Positions 9,344 through 17,829 are shown, counted from the stretch's first letter. The stretch is DNA of 64,000 nucleotides from Lachnospiraceae bacterium (GCA_910574865.1 CAJTDN010000005.1:124001-188000); one strand, 5' to 3'. Notes: generated by a model from the sequence alone, not told the origin. Translations and numbers: made by a program.

Positions 9344-10345
9344 TCATCCTTTCCCATGAATCTCCTTTGCCACTTCCCGCGCGTACGGCGTGTTCGCCAC
9401 GCCGCCTTCCCCGGTTTCCCGCAGGGACACGTGCATGGACTCGCCCACTTCCTTCATGGCGTCTATCACCTGGTCGGGCGGAATCCTGCTCGTGATCCCG
9501 GCCAGTGCCATGTCCGCCGCCGCAAGCGCGTTCACCGCCCCGATGACGTTACGTTTCACGCACGGCACTTCCACCAGTCCCGCCACCGGGTCGCAGACGA
9601 GCCCGAGAAGGTTCTTCATGGCCATCGCCGCCGCATGCACGATTTGCTCGTTGTCACCGCCCTTCAAATAAACAAGCGCGCCCGCCGCCATCGACGAGGC
9701 CGAGCCGACTTCCGCCTGGCAGCCGCCCTGCGCCCCGGCGATAAACGCCCTGGCCGCGATGACCTGGCCGATTCCGGCCGCAACGTACAAGGCTTCGACG
9801 ATTCGCTCACGGCTAATCGCGACACTGCCGTTTTCCACTCGTTCCCGCCCCCCGGCACTCTCGCGATTTTCCACGTCTTCACACCCCTCCGCCGTTTTGC
9901 AATTTCTAGCACTCTCTCGTGACTCGGCTTCTTTGTATTCTCCCGCATTTTCCTGGTACAGCGGCACCAGCACCGCCGGCAGCACCCCACAAGCCCCGGC
10001 CGTGGGAGCCGCCACGATGCGTTTCATGCACGCGTTGGATTCTCCCATCTGGAGAGCCTGCGCGATGACCTTGCCCACGAAGTCGCCGACAAGCGCGCCG
10101 CCTTGCTTCCGATATTCCTCCATTTTCGCCCCGTCCTTCCCGACCAGGCCGCTGCCCGACGTCAGGGACGGGTCATAATTTTCACTGGCCGCCAACATGG
10201 CCTCCCACATTTTCCCCATGGTAGCAAGCGACTCCGCCTCGCTGACGGAGCGTTCGTTCATGTCATCCTGCAAAACGGCCCGCCAGAAGGGAATTCCCTC
10301 CTCCCCGCAAAGCCGGATGATTTCTTTCAAAGACTGATATGCCAT
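9344..10345 (-). CDS. sdaAA: L-serine dehydratase, iron-sulfur type, alpha subunit
   Basis: This is the catalytic subunit that, with the beta subunit, deaminates L-serine to pyruvate and ammonia using a 4Fe-4S cluster. The family motifs are clear: SGLVGKDGAKM, AAPTAGACGVLPA, GGCQAEVGSASSMAAGA and GLVCDPVAGLVEVPC, with the cluster cysteines in the last three. The start is ATG at 10345, with GCAGGAGG upstream; the longer frame start is not supported. An insertion of about 40 residues (roughly 137-176 from this start) rich in Glu, Arg and Asn interrupts the loop between PLYQEN and SRERIVEALYVA, which is short in relatives. It follows sdaAB after a 60-base gap in the same operon. Confidence 0.95.
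   Translation of the reverse strand: MAYQSLKEIIRLCGEEGIPFWRAVLQDDMNERSVSEAESLATMGKMWEAMLAASENYDPSLTSGSGLVGKDGAKMEEYRKQGGALVGDFVGKVIAQALQMGESNACMKRIVAAPTAGACGVLPAVLVPLYQENAGEYKEAESRESARNCKTAEGCEDVENRESAGGRERVENGSVAISRERIVEALYVAAGIGQVIAARAFIAGAQGGCQAEVGSASSMAAGALVYLKGGDNEQIVHAAAMAMKNLLGLVCDPVAGLVEVPCVKRNVIGAVNALAAADMALAGITSRIPPDQVIDAMKEVGESMHVSLRETGEGGVANTPYAREVAKEIHGKG
9818..9937 (-). repeat. low-complexity insertion inside sdaAA
   Basis: The segment encodes degenerate repeats around the words ESRESA, ENRESA and RERVENG, absent from the usual loop length in this family. On the DNA it is a run of degenerate TCTCGCGA/TTTCCAC-type units. Confidence 0.55.
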
Positions 10346-10405
10346 CCCATTTCCTCCTGCCACAAAATACCAGCACGTACCCGATTTCCAAATGCATCGC
10401 GTCAA

Positions 10406-11077
10406 TTATCCATTTGACTTTTCCCCTTCAATATAAATCACTTTCCGAATGCCGTCCCGCGCTTCCATACGCTGAATGATGTCTACGGGGACGACCTGGT
10501 CCACCTCGATAATCATGACCGCGTCGCCCCCTTTTTTCTCCCGGTACAAGTTCAGTGCCGCGATATTGATGCCCGGTCCGGCAAGCATGGCGGTAACGTT
10601 CGTCACATGCCCCGGCCGATCCTGATGGTAAACAATCAGCGTCGGGTTCTCACCCGTGCAATTTACGGCAAGGCCGTTCAATTGGTTTACCATGATGCGG
10701 CCGCCTCCCAGCGAGGAGGCTTGTACCTCCAGACATTTTCCGTCCGCGCCCTCCACCTTTAAAAGCGCGGTGTTTGGATGCGCCCCCGCGAGCCGGATTT
10801 CATGAAAGGAAAACGAAAGGCCCTCTTCCCCGGCGATTTCAAAGCTGCGGGGAATTTTCATGTCATCGGGCTTCATGCCCAAAAGCCCGGCAACCAGAGC
10901 CTTGTCGGTTCCGTGCCCTTTGCCGGTCGCGGCAAAGGAACCGGCGAGGCCGATGTCCGCCCTCACCGGCCGGCTTCCCAAAAGTTTTCTCGTGATATAA
11001 CCAATCCGCACCGCCCCCGCCGTGTGGGAGCTGGACGGACCGACCATGACCGGTCCCAAAATATCGAAAATATTCAT
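10406..11077 (-). CDS. sdaAB: L-serine dehydratase, iron-sulfur type, beta subunit
   Basis: A 223-residue partner of the catalytic subunit. It starts with the signature FDILGPVMVGPSSSHTAGA, which forms part of the substrate site region, and ends with an ACT domain from about residue 148 (DRPGHVTNVTAMLAGPGINI). The ACT domain is the expected serine-binding regulatory part. GGAGGAATGCC precedes the ATG. It lies just upstream of sdaAA. Confidence 0.95.
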   Translation of the reverse strand: MNIFDILGPVMVGPSSSHTAGAVRIGYITRKLLGSRPVRADIGLAGSFAATGKGHGTDKALVAGLLGMKPDDMKIPRSFEIAGEEGLSFSFHEIRLAGAHPNTALLKVEGADGKCLEVQASSLGGGRIMVNQLNGLAVNCTGENPTLIVYHQDRPGHVTNVTAMLAGPGINIAALNLYREKKGGDAVMIIEVDQVVPVDIIQRMEARDGIRKVIYIEGEKSNG

Positions 11078-11226
11078 GGCATTCCTCCATAATGAGTATT
11101 CGTCTTTCTGACAAAAATTATCAAAATTCTTTCTTTAAATTTAACATAATTCCATGACACGTTCAAGGGAGAAATTACATCACCCGCTTTGCCAAGGGCA
11201 AATCAAGTTTCTTTTCACATGAGACA

Positions 11227-11257
11227 AAAAACACTGAAAAGCAGCCATCTTTCGTAG
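11227..11257 (+). repeat. dispersed repeat, small fragment D
   Basis: About 30 bases (AAAACACTGAAAAGCAGCCAT and on to TTTCGTAGA) match the central block of the repeat copy that begins 126 bases downstream. The rest of this stretch (11093-11352) shows no gene. Confidence 0.6.
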
Positions 11258-11352
11258 AGCCCTCTCAATCCAAAAAGGACGTCCAAAAGCTACCATACGG
11301 CCAGTGCCGTACCCCAGGGGTAACTTTCGAACGCCTCGCTTCATTTTATATT

Positions 11353-11517
11353 ATGATACAAGCGTCAAAAGGTCATGCGTTTCATGCTTGCATGAAAAAG
11401 GATGACTTTGGGACGCGCAAAACACCGAAAAGCAGCCATTTTTCGCAGAAAAATGAGCGGATTTGAGGTGTTTTAGGATTACGGGAGTGCGTTAGCACGG
11501 AGTAATCCGTGTATCAT
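11353..11517 (+). repeat. dispersed MITE-like repeat, copy A
   Basis: A 165-base intergenic element that begins ATGATAC and ends GTATCAT. Inside are three hairpin-forming stretches: a CATGC/GCATG stem, a long AAAACACC...GGTGTTTT stem enclosing CATTTTT...AAAAATG, and an ATTACGGGAGTGCG...CGGAGTAAT stem. It matches copy B at 61412-61577 over its full length. No coding capacity is seen. Confidence 0.85.
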
Positions 11518-11565
11518 GAGCGTCAAAATACCTTTTGACGCTCTAATCATATTATTCTTTTGTTC

Positions 11566-12087
11566 TCAATTCTCTTTTCCCGCGTTCTTTTCCGCGAGCC
11601 TTAATGTTGAAATGATTGGAACAATTAGTACTCCGCATAGGAAATTGCTGATGCCATGGATGCAGTCCCACGGCAGCCCCGCTATAATCCAGGCCACCAT
11701 TTTTTCAAAACTCAACCCATAAAGGATTGCCTGCACCGGGGCGTACAACATCCCGAATAAAAAACCGTGAGCCGCACACACCGCCATGTACACGAAGGGT
11801 CGTATTTTTTTCGGCATCTCCTTTGGCAAAAGCATGACGGCCGCCCAGAGAACCGTCCATACATATAAATATGGAATCCACCATGTGGCAAATCCGCAAA
11901 ATACGCCATTTAAAATGACATATGTGTAAATAGGATACAATGCCTTTTTCCGATATACGACCGTGAACGCGACCGTAAACACGCCAATCAAATGCACGTT
12001 TGGCACAAGTTCCATGATAATCTTGGACGCGTACATGACGGCACCAAGCATGCCAAAAATGGCAATTTCCTTAATCGTGAGCTTCAT
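11566..12087 (-). CDS. ECF transporter S-component (putative cobalamin-related)
   Basis: A 173-residue hydrophobic protein with five or six membrane segments, typical of a substrate-binding S-component of energy-coupling-factor transporters. It opens with KEIAIFGMLGAVMYASKIIM, as many S-components do. ECF ATPase and T-component genes are not in this window, so it would use a shared module. It lies 2 bases after the DUF4430 lipoprotein gene and behind a cobalamin riboswitch, so vitamin B12 or a corrinoid precursor is the likely cargo (inference from context, not from a motif). Confidence 0.75.
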   Translation of the reverse strand: MKLTIKEIAIFGMLGAVMYASKIIMELVPNVHLIGVFTVAFTVVYRKKALYPIYTYVILNGVFCGFATWWIPYLYVWTVLWAAVMLLPKEMPKKIRPFVYMAVCAAHGFLFGMLYAPVQAILYGLSFEKMVAWIIAGLPWDCIHGISNFLCGVLIVPIISTLRLAEKNAGKEN

Positions 12088-12089
12088 GC

Positions 12090-12626
12090 CTATTCAACCT
12101 TGAAGGAATATGTGTCCCCTTCCGTTATCGTAGTGGCGTCCACGCCCGTCATCGCATATTCATCATTGACGTAAAACGCCCAATATACGCCATCCGTATC
12201 ATAATCCACGGTGATGCCGTTGACCGTATTTACATAAAGTCCATATTCCCCGTCGTCCCCGGCAACCAGTCCCAACTCGAGCAGTGCTTCCCCCACGGTT
12301 TCCTTGTCCGTGTGAATCTCAAACCGGGTTTCCACGCCTTCCTTGTCCACCACGGTAAACATGAATTTCGTGCCGCCCTCCCCGAGCTGCTTCACCTCCG
12401 TCTGGGCACCATCCGCCTGATCATCTTTTCCCGACTGCCCGGCCTTGTCCGACCGGGCATCGTCTCCGGCCTGGGCGCCCTTGTCCGACTGGACGTCCGT
12501 CTCCGTGCCGGAAGGCGTATCCTTGCCCACATTGCCATTACAACCATTTGTAAATAACGCCATAGCCACGACAAGCGCCATACAAAGGATAAGTGACATC
12601 AATTTCTTACTACGTTTCATTTGCAT
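12090..12626 (-). CDS. DUF4430 lipoprotein, putative corrinoid-binding
   Basis: About 178 residues. The N-terminus is a signal peptide with a Lys/Arg start and a hydrophobic stretch ending at a lipobox-like TNGC cysteine. A low-complexity linker rich in Asp, Ser, Lys and Gln follows. The C-terminal ~90 residues have the DUF4430 pattern (TVGEALLELGL, NTVNGI, YWAFYVNDEYAMTGV), a fold related to the C-terminal domain of transcobalamin and intrinsic factor. The start at 12626 has an AGGAGA site 8 bases upstream. Being under a cobalamin riboswitch and next to an S-component, it may capture corrinoids at the cell surface. Confidence 0.8.
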   Translation of the reverse strand: MQMKRSKKLMSLILCMALVVAMALFTNGCNGNVGKDTPSGTETDVQSDKGAQAGDDARSDKAGQSGKDDQADGAQTEVKQLGEGGTKFMFTVVDKEGVETRFEIHTDKETVGEALLELGLVAGDDGEYGLYVNTVNGITVDYDTDGVYWAFYVNDEYAMTGVDATTITEGDTYSFKVE

Positions 12627-12660
12627 GTCCTTTGTCTCCTTTAAGATTTGTATTTCCTCC

Positions 12661-12680
12661 AAAAACCGGCCCTCGCGGTT
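12661..12680 (-). terminator. possible expression-platform terminator of the riboswitch
   Basis: On the minus strand AACCG...CGGTT followed by TTT lies between the riboswitch and the ribosome binding site of the DUF4430 gene. It could be the switchable terminator, but the stem is short. Confidence 0.35.
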
Positions 12681-12729
12681 CCATGTACGTGTTTGCCGAA
12701 ACAAACGCCGCCACACAAAGAGGATTCAT

Positions 12730-12994
12730 CTTGTTCGGATATTTCGACTTGGCATTCCATGAACCGGCCTTCTCAGATATGTTCCAATGGCTTTTCCCTA
12801 AATCGTGGCTTTCGAAACCGTGAAAAGGAGTTTCACTTACGATGTTCCCGCACCAGACACGATTGTATAAACGACATATTTCTTCTCGCGCCCCGCGCTT
12901 TACGGTTCCGTTCTTTAAGTCAGGTTCGTGGTAATTCACACATGCCTCACGGCGACGGGCTCGTACAGGACTTACACCTGTTTCCCCAAACAAG
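12730..12994 (-). ncRNA. cobalamin riboswitch
   Basis: Read on the minus strand, the conserved core GGGGAAACAGGTGTAAGTCC, then TGTACGAGCCCG, lies near the 5' end. The B12-box-like AGAAGGCCGGTTCATGGAATGCC lies at 12751-12773 near the 3' end. The two ends form a 9-base P1 helix, CTTGTTTGG (12986-12994) with CCGAACAAG (12730-12738). It precedes the DUF4430 and S-component genes, which it is expected to repress when adenosylcobalamin or a related corrinoid is plentiful. Confidence 0.88.
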
Positions 12995-13135
12995 ACGATT
13001 TTTATTATAATATCCCGCGTCCGTTTCGTCAACATCGTTTTTCCAGTTACTTTTCACGAAGGGTTACTTATTCTAGAAAAAGTAGCTTGCATTCCACAAT
13101 TTTACAAGTTATACTAATAGTCAGAAGGGAAGGAG

Positions 13136-13351
13136 GTCATCATCCTTTTGGACGAATACGATACGCCCATGCAGGAGGCCTACGTGAACGGTTACCGGAA
13201 GGAGCTGGTGGACAAGGAAGAAAAAATCAAGGCCATCAATTATTTGAACGATGCCGGAGCCTTCCTTATCACCAAGTCCGGCAACAAAGTTACAAAATAC
13301 TTCGGCATTTCCAAGTACAAGCTTTACAGCTACGTGGACATCAATAAGTGA
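13136..13351 (+). pseudogene. chimera of AAA-ATPase-like fragment and YheO-type HTH
   Basis: The frame starts with ILLDEYDTPMQEAYVNGY, the Walker-B region of the AAA-ATPase-like (PF09820) family. It then changes within a few residues to a C-terminal helix-turn-helix of the YheO type (AINYLNDAGAFLITKSG ... YFGISKYKLYSYV). Neither parent is complete: the ATPase has no Walker A and the regulator has no PAS-like domain. The hybrid lies just before ridA, a usual neighbour of YheO-type regulators, so the true regulator probably lost its 5' part to a recombination event. Confidence 0.65.
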
Positions 13352-13426
13352 AACGCCCTGCAGTGGCCGCCAATGGCCATACAAAGCCTTTGAGCCTGCG
13401 GGAATAAAAAAATGGAGGTAGGACTT

Positions 13427-13804
13427 ATGTTAAAGTACATTGAAACCCCGAACGCACCGGCCGCCATCGGCCCTTACTCACAAGGAATCGTCGTAAACGG
13501 CATCGCCTTCTTTTCCGGCCAGATTCCGCTCTCCCCGACGACCGGCGAGGTGGTGGGCAACACCATCGAGGAACAGACCGAGCAGGTCATGGCCAACATC
13601 AAGGCATTGCTTGAAAGCCAGGGCGCGGACTTCGCCAGCGTCGTGAAGACCACCTGTTTCCTGGCGGACATCGCGGACTTTGCCGCCTTTAACGCGATTT
13701 ATGGAAAATATTTCACCGGCAAGCCGGCCCGCTCCTGCGTCGCCGTCAAGGACTTGCCGAAAGGCGTGCTTTGCGAAGTGGAATGCATCGTGGCGATAGG
13801 GTAG
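13427..13804 (+). CDS. ridA: RidA family enamine/imine deaminase
   Basis: A 125-residue cytoplasmic protein of the YjgF/YER057c/UK114 family, which hydrolyses reactive enamines and imines released by PLP enzymes such as serine or threonine dehydratases. The family pattern is complete: APAAIGPYSQG, FFSGQIPL, the EEQTEQVMANIKALLE helix, and the end KPARSCVAVKDLPKG with the conserved Arg, then EVECIVAIG. The start is ATG at 13427, with GGAGGT at 13414-13419. It lies 2 kb from the serine dehydratase genes, but on the other strand. Confidence 0.95.
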   Translation: MLKYIETPNAPAAIGPYSQGIVVNGIAFFSGQIPLSPTTGEVVGNTIEEQTEQVMANIKALLESQGADFASVVKTTCFLADIADFAAFNAIYGKYFTGKPARSCVAVKDLPKGVLCEVECIVAIG

Positions 13805-14105
13805 GCTCCACTTCAAACGACCGGCAAACCGCTCGAAGGTACCGTCATCAAACCATTGTCACAAATCATCTGGCCGTGATATTGCCATTGGCAATGAAAT
13901 TCGTGTTTTGGAAAACCAATTCACTTATGTGGATGACGAGAATACAAAGGCGACTTGCCATGTTAATCAATATAAGATGATTCTTATACGCGGAAGCTTT
14001 TAGAAGCTATCAGAAAAGAGAGTTTGGAGAGATATCAGTAGATGGCCAGAAGTCCATCCCCATACCCACATCAGGCACACCAAACTGGAAACACGAACAG
14101 GTTTT
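13805..14105. other. intergenic stretch with no recognised gene
   Basis: About 300 bases between ridA and the MarR gene. Short open frames are present but none resembles a known protein. It ends in what should be the 5' end of the MarR gene, which looks damaged. Confidence 0.5.
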
Positions 14106-14564
14106 TTGATTTCTCAGATTAAACAGGTTCAAGGGAGAGTTTTTGATCGGCTTTTGCAGACATGTGGTGTCGATGAATTTAATGGACCACAAGGGCATAT
14201 TCTTTATGTGTTATGGAAAAGTGAAGGCATTCCTATTGTGGAACTTGCACAAAAGACGGGATTGGCAAAAAATACACTTACTGTAATGCTTTGTAGAATG
14301 GAAGAAAATGGCTTAATCTGTCGGGAAGTTTCCGCTTCTGATCGACGTCAAAGCCTAATTAGCCTGACACCCAAAGCCCGTGCATTGGAGAAACGTTACA
14401 ATCAAGTCTCTCAGCAAATGAACAGCTTGTTTTTTAAGGATTTTGAAAAGGCGGAAATCAAGGAATTAGAACAGTATCTTGACCGTATTGTTTCCAACTT
14501 GGAGCGAGCGGAACAAGCATTAAAAAAAGGAAAGGATGTACATGATGGCAAAGGTAAAAACTGA
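14106..14564 (+). CDS. MarR-family regulator, N-terminus uncertain
   Basis: A winged-helix regulator of about 150 residues: recognition region PIVELAQKTGLAKNTLTVML, then the wing SASDRRQSLISLTPKA, then a long dimer helix. The family normally begins some 10-15 residues earlier with a Met. Here the same frame runs back through KLETRTGFLISQIKQ without an ATG or a good ribosome binding site; a TTG at 14106 is the only start offered. Either a non-standard start is used or the 5' end was lost in a rearrangement. Its end overlaps the flavin reductase start, so it probably regulates that gene. Confidence 0.75.
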   Translation: MISQIKQVQGRVFDRLLQTCGVDEFNGPQGHILYVLWKSEGIPIVELAQKTGLAKNTLTVMLCRMEENGLICREVSASDRRQSLISLTPKARALEKRYNQVSQQMNSLFFKDFEKAEIKELEQYLDRIVSNLERAEQALKKGKDVHDGKGKN

Positions 14565-15141
14565 GATTGGTAATGATTACTGTCCGCAGGCGCTATTTCT
14601 TTATGGTACAAAACAGGAGGATGGGCAGCCCCATTTTGGTCTTTTCTGTTGGTTTGGATATTATCATTCTTCAGAGGGACTCGGGGTAATGGCTTGTATA
14701 GGTGAGGAAAAACAGACCAAGGATTTGATACGCAAAAATGGTGTATTTTCCGCCAACCTCGTATCTGAACAGCTGCTGCCTTTGGCAGATTATTATGGTT
14801 GTACTTGTGGCAGAACCACACCTAACAAGATGCAGTACCTGCCTGCTATAGAGCAGGGACAAGTGCTGGATGTGCCAACCATTGTAGAAAGCCCTGTTAG
14901 TTTTGAGCTGGAAGTGAAAAAAGCAATCCCTATGGGAGATGGATCAGATATTTTTCTCTGTTTAATCCGTAATGTAACCCAGGATGAACAACTGCTGGAT
15001 ACAACGATTCCCTTTACAGAAAGATTGATGCAGGCCGCTCCGGTATTAGCCCCGGGCGACGGAACCTATTCTTCCATTGATGGAAGATATCTCGGAAAAT
15101 GGGGAGAACCTATGAAAAATATGGCTAACACCAAAGAATAG
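14545..15141 (+). CDS. flavin reductase / flavoredoxin-like FMN-binding protein
   Basis: About 198 residues with the split-barrel flavin reductase look: NDYCPQALFLYGT at the N-terminus, then GVMACIGEEKQTKDLIRKNG and FSANLVSE in the FMN-binding part, and TIVESPVSFELEV in the core. Such proteins reduce FMN or carry electrons between ferredoxin-linked enzymes. Several in-frame ATGs (14536, 14542, 14545) are close together; the one at 14545 has AAAGGA 8 bases upstream. The gene overlaps the end of the MarR regulator gene by about 20 bases. Confidence 0.82.
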   Translation: MAKVKTEIGNDYCPQALFLYGTKQEDGQPHFGLFCWFGYYHSSEGLGVMACIGEEKQTKDLIRKNGVFSANLVSEQLLPLADYYGCTCGRTTPNKMQYLPAIEQGQVLDVPTIVESPVSFELEVKKAIPMGDGSDIFLCLIRNVTQDEQLLDTTIPFTERLMQAAPVLAPGDGTYSSIDGRYLGKWGEPMKNMANTKE

Positions 15142-15220
15142 CCGTATAATACAAACGCATTTTGGAAAAACAGACTACAAAGGCCTTGGAATGATTTAAT
15201 CCCCCTTACAAGGAGGCCAT

Positions 15221-15361
15221 TATGGGATTAAAGGAAGCCATCCCGACATTTATAACCTGTGGTCCATCCTGAATTTCCTGGACAAAGGAAGATATGGTAC
15301 TTACTGGGCAAATACCAGTGCCAACAGTCTGGTAGGAAAATTATTGCGCGAGGGCAACTAA
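15221..15361 (+). pseudogene. AAA-ATPase-like (PF09820) fragment
   Basis: An open stretch ending at a TAA reads KGSHPDIYNLWSILNFL and then YGTYWANTSANSLVGKLL, the middle segment of the same AAA-ATPase-like family as the fragment at 13136. It has no Walker motifs and no start. Two pieces of one such gene may have been split by the ridA-MarR-reductase segment, or there were two copies. Confidence 0.65.
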
Positions 15362-15365
15362 ATCC

Positions 15366-15468
15366 AAGGGGCTGTCGGGTAATGCGGAAAACCCACAATA
15401 TATGGTGGCAAATCCAGATGCGCCACGACATACATTGTGGGTCTGCAGTCATTTCCCGCCAGCCCCTT
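15366..15468. repeat. 103-bp hairpin element (MITE-like)
   Basis: The ends AAGGGGCTGTCGGG and CCCGCCAGCCCCTT are near-perfect inverted repeats, and the pairing continues inward for about 35 bases (AACCCACAAT with ATTGTGGGT) to an inner TGGTGGC/GCGCCACGA stem. It starts 5 bases after the ATPase fragment stop. No coding capacity. Confidence 0.75.
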
Positions 15469-15627
15469 GCGGCGGCGCACAAGTCAGCTATGCTGACAAA
15501 ATACATCTTTGTGTGCCTGCCATCCGCCGGAGGCATATCAGATGGGGGGATTGAATCCCTCCACTGATACAAATATGTTGCTCACCGCCTATAAAGGCGG
15601 GAGTCATTCCATAACTGATATACGAAT

Positions 15628-16626
15628 CTATTTAGAACACCTGAACTTCAATTCCTCCCAGCGTCTGTCCACTTCTTTCTGGAACTCCCCAATCAAATAT
15701 TCATTTTCCGGCTTGAAAAGGTGCTTGAACCTTCCCTGCGGCTTCAAAAATTCCTCAATCGGGAGCTTTTTCTTCGGCTCGTAGTTGAGAATCCACTTTC
15801 CTTCCACGACCTCGAACAGCGGCCAGTAACAAGTTTCCACGCCCAACCTGCAAATTTCCAGAATGTCCGGGGTATTATACCTCCAGCCGCGCGGGCATGG
15901 GGCCATGATGTTCAAAAGGGCCGCGCCCGGCGTGTAAATCGCCCTCTCCGCCTTGACATGCAAATCCTTGAAATTCTGCACGAACGTCGTCTGTCCCACG
16001 TACGGCACGTCGTGCGCCGCGATAATCGCCGCCAAATCCTTGCGGTTCTGCGGCTTCCCGTTGCTCTGGCTGCCGACCGGCGTGGTCGTCGTGTCCGCGT
16101 ACATCGGGGTTGCGGACGAACGCTGGATGCCCGTGTTCATGTACGCGCCATTGTCGTAGCAGACATAAACAAAATCATGGTTACGCTCCATCGCGCCGGA
16201 CAAAGACTGCATGCCGATATCGTATGTGCCGCCGTCGCCGCCAAACGTGATAAATTTATAAGTCTCGTTCAATTTTCCTTTTTTCTTTAACGCCTTGTAC
16301 GCGCCCTCCACGCCGCTCATCGTCGCGCCCGCATTTTCAAAGGCGTTGTGAATGTAGGAATCCTCCCACGAGGTATACGGGTAAGTAAACGTGGACACCT
16401 CGAGACATCCCGTCGCGTTACCGATAACCGCCTTGTCCCCCTCATGCAGGCCGCGCAACACGTTTCGCACCGCGATGGTGCCGCCGCAGCCCGCGCACAT
16501 CCTATGTCCCGGAGCCAGACGTTCCGGTTTGCTCATCGTCTCTTTAAAATTATAGGCTTTCACGTCGTAAGCCGCCTTGTCGGCCTTTTCGTCGCAAACC
16601 ACCTTGCCGTAAGCTTTTTCTTCCAT
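15628..16626 (-). CDS. porB: pyruvate:ferredoxin oxidoreductase, beta subunit
   Basis: A 332-residue thiamine-diphosphate subunit. It has the APGHRMCAGCGGTIAVRN cysteine region that helps bind a 4Fe-4S cluster, GNATGCLEVSTFTYPYT, and the diphosphate-binding GGDGGTYDIGMQ followed by CYDNGAYMNTGIQRS. With the other three subunits it oxidises pyruvate (or a related 2-oxoacid) to acyl-CoA while reducing ferredoxin. It is last in the porCDAB operon, 21 bases after porA. A GAAGGAGGG site precedes the ATG. Confidence 0.93.
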   Translation of the reverse strand: MEEKAYGKVVCDEKADKAAYDVKAYNFKETMSKPERLAPGHRMCAGCGGTIAVRNVLRGLHEGDKAVIGNATGCLEVSTFTYPYTSWEDSYIHNAFENAGATMSGVEGAYKALKKKGKLNETYKFITFGGDGGTYDIGMQSLSGAMERNHDFVYVCYDNGAYMNTGIQRSSATPMYADTTTTPVGSQSNGKPQNRKDLAAIIAAHDVPYVGQTTFVQNFKDLHVKAERAIYTPGAALLNIMAPCPRGWRYNTPDILEICRLGVETCYWPLFEVVEGKWILNYEPKKKLPIEEFLKPQGRFKHLFKPENEYLIGEFQKEVDRRWEELKFRCSK

Positions 16627-16647
16627 ATTAAAACGTCCCTCCTTCTT

Positions 16648-17829
16648 TTATTCACGGATGCCCATGAAACGGTACGTCTCACCCGCGTCGCCATCATCGA
16701 TGATTTTTTGAAGCTCGGCATAGACATTTTCCATATCCGTAACGCGCACGTCGCGCCCGCCCAGGCCGTACACGTAATTGACCGCCAACGCCTCGCTCCG
16801 CGCCCGAAACAACGCCGCCATCACGTCCGCGCCCAAAGGACCGCCATGGTTGGTGTAGCTCTCCGCCCGGTCCATGATGGCCACCGCCTTCACATTTTTT
16901 AAGGCATCGGCAATCTCGTCCGCCGGGAACGGACGGTAAAGGCGAATCTTAATCATGCCGACCTTCTCGCCTTTTTCGCGCAATGCGTCAATGGCATCCT
17001 TGGTCGTTCCCGCCGCCGAACCGATGATGATGACCGCGCGCTCGGCGCCGTCCATCCGATACTCCTCGAACAAGCCATATTCCCGCCCGGAAATGGCGGC
17101 AAATTCCTTCGCCACGTCCAAGACGACTTGCGGCACGTGCCTCATGCCCTCCGCCTGGTTTCTTTTGGCCTCGAAATAATAATCCGTGATGGAGTACGGT
17201 CCGACCGCCGCCGGACACTCGGGATTTAACAAATAGGTTTCCGGCTCGTACTCGCCCACAAACTTTTTTACGTCCGCGTCGTCCAGCAATTCGATATTTT
17301 CCACGGCATGGCTGGTGATGAAGCCGTCCTGGCAAATCATAATCGGCAGCCGCACGTCCTTATGCTCGGCAATACGGTAGGCCTGCACCATATTGTCGTA
17401 CGCCTCCTGGTTATTTTCCGCGTAAATCTGAATCCAGCCCGCGTCCCGCGCCCCCATGCTGTCCGAATGGTCGCAGTTGATGTTAATCGGACCGGACAAG
17501 GCGCGGTTCACCAACGCCAATGCCAACGGCAGGCGGTTGGACGCCGCTATGTAAAGCTCCTCCCACATGAACGCCAGCCCGCAGGAAGAAGTCGCCGTGA
17601 GCGCCCTCGCCCCGGCCGCCGACGCGCCGATGGCCGCGCTCATGGAGCTGTGCTCGCTCTCCACCGGGATGAACTCGGTGTCCACCTGGCCGTTTGCCAC
17701 GTAGGAAGCGAAATATTGCGGAATCTCCGTGGACGGCGTGATGGGAAATGCCGGGAACACGTCCGGGTTAATCTGCCGCAAGGCAATGGCCACGGCCTCG
17801 TTTCCTGATAAACGCTCTCTCTTGCTCAT
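16648..17829 (-). CDS. porA: pyruvate:ferredoxin oxidoreductase, alpha subunit
   Basis: A 393-residue subunit with the pyrimidine-binding domain at the front (SGNEAVAIALRQINPDVFPAFPITPSTE, then SEHSSMSAAIGASAAGARALT) and the transketolase-C-like domain at the back (GSAAGTTKDAIDALREKGEKVGMIKIRLYRPFP). Pairs with the beta subunit to build the active site. The ATG directly follows the porD stop codon, indicating translational coupling. Confidence 0.93.
   Translation of the reverse strand: MSKRERLSGNEAVAIALRQINPDVFPAFPITPSTEIPQYFASYVANGQVDTEFIPVESEHSSMSAAIGASAAGARALTATSSCGLAFMWEELYIAASNRLPLALALVNRALSGPININCDHSDSMGARDAGWIQIYAENNQEAYDNMVQAYRIAEHKDVRLPIMICQDGFITSHAVENIELLDDADVKKFVGEYEPETYLLNPECPAAVGPYSITDYYFEAKRNQAEGMRHVPQVVLDVAKEFAAISGREYGLFEEYRMDGAERAVIIIGSAAGTTKDAIDALREKGEKVGMIKIRLYRPFPADEIADALKNVKAVAIMDRAESYTNHGGPLGADVMAALFRARSEALAVNYVYGLGGRDVRVTDMENVYAELQKIIDDGDAGETYRFMGIRE

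Noticed and set aside
15586-15601. CCGCC/GGCGG hairpin downstream of porB as terminator
   Set aside because: Short stem and no T-run on the minus strand; not enough evidence.
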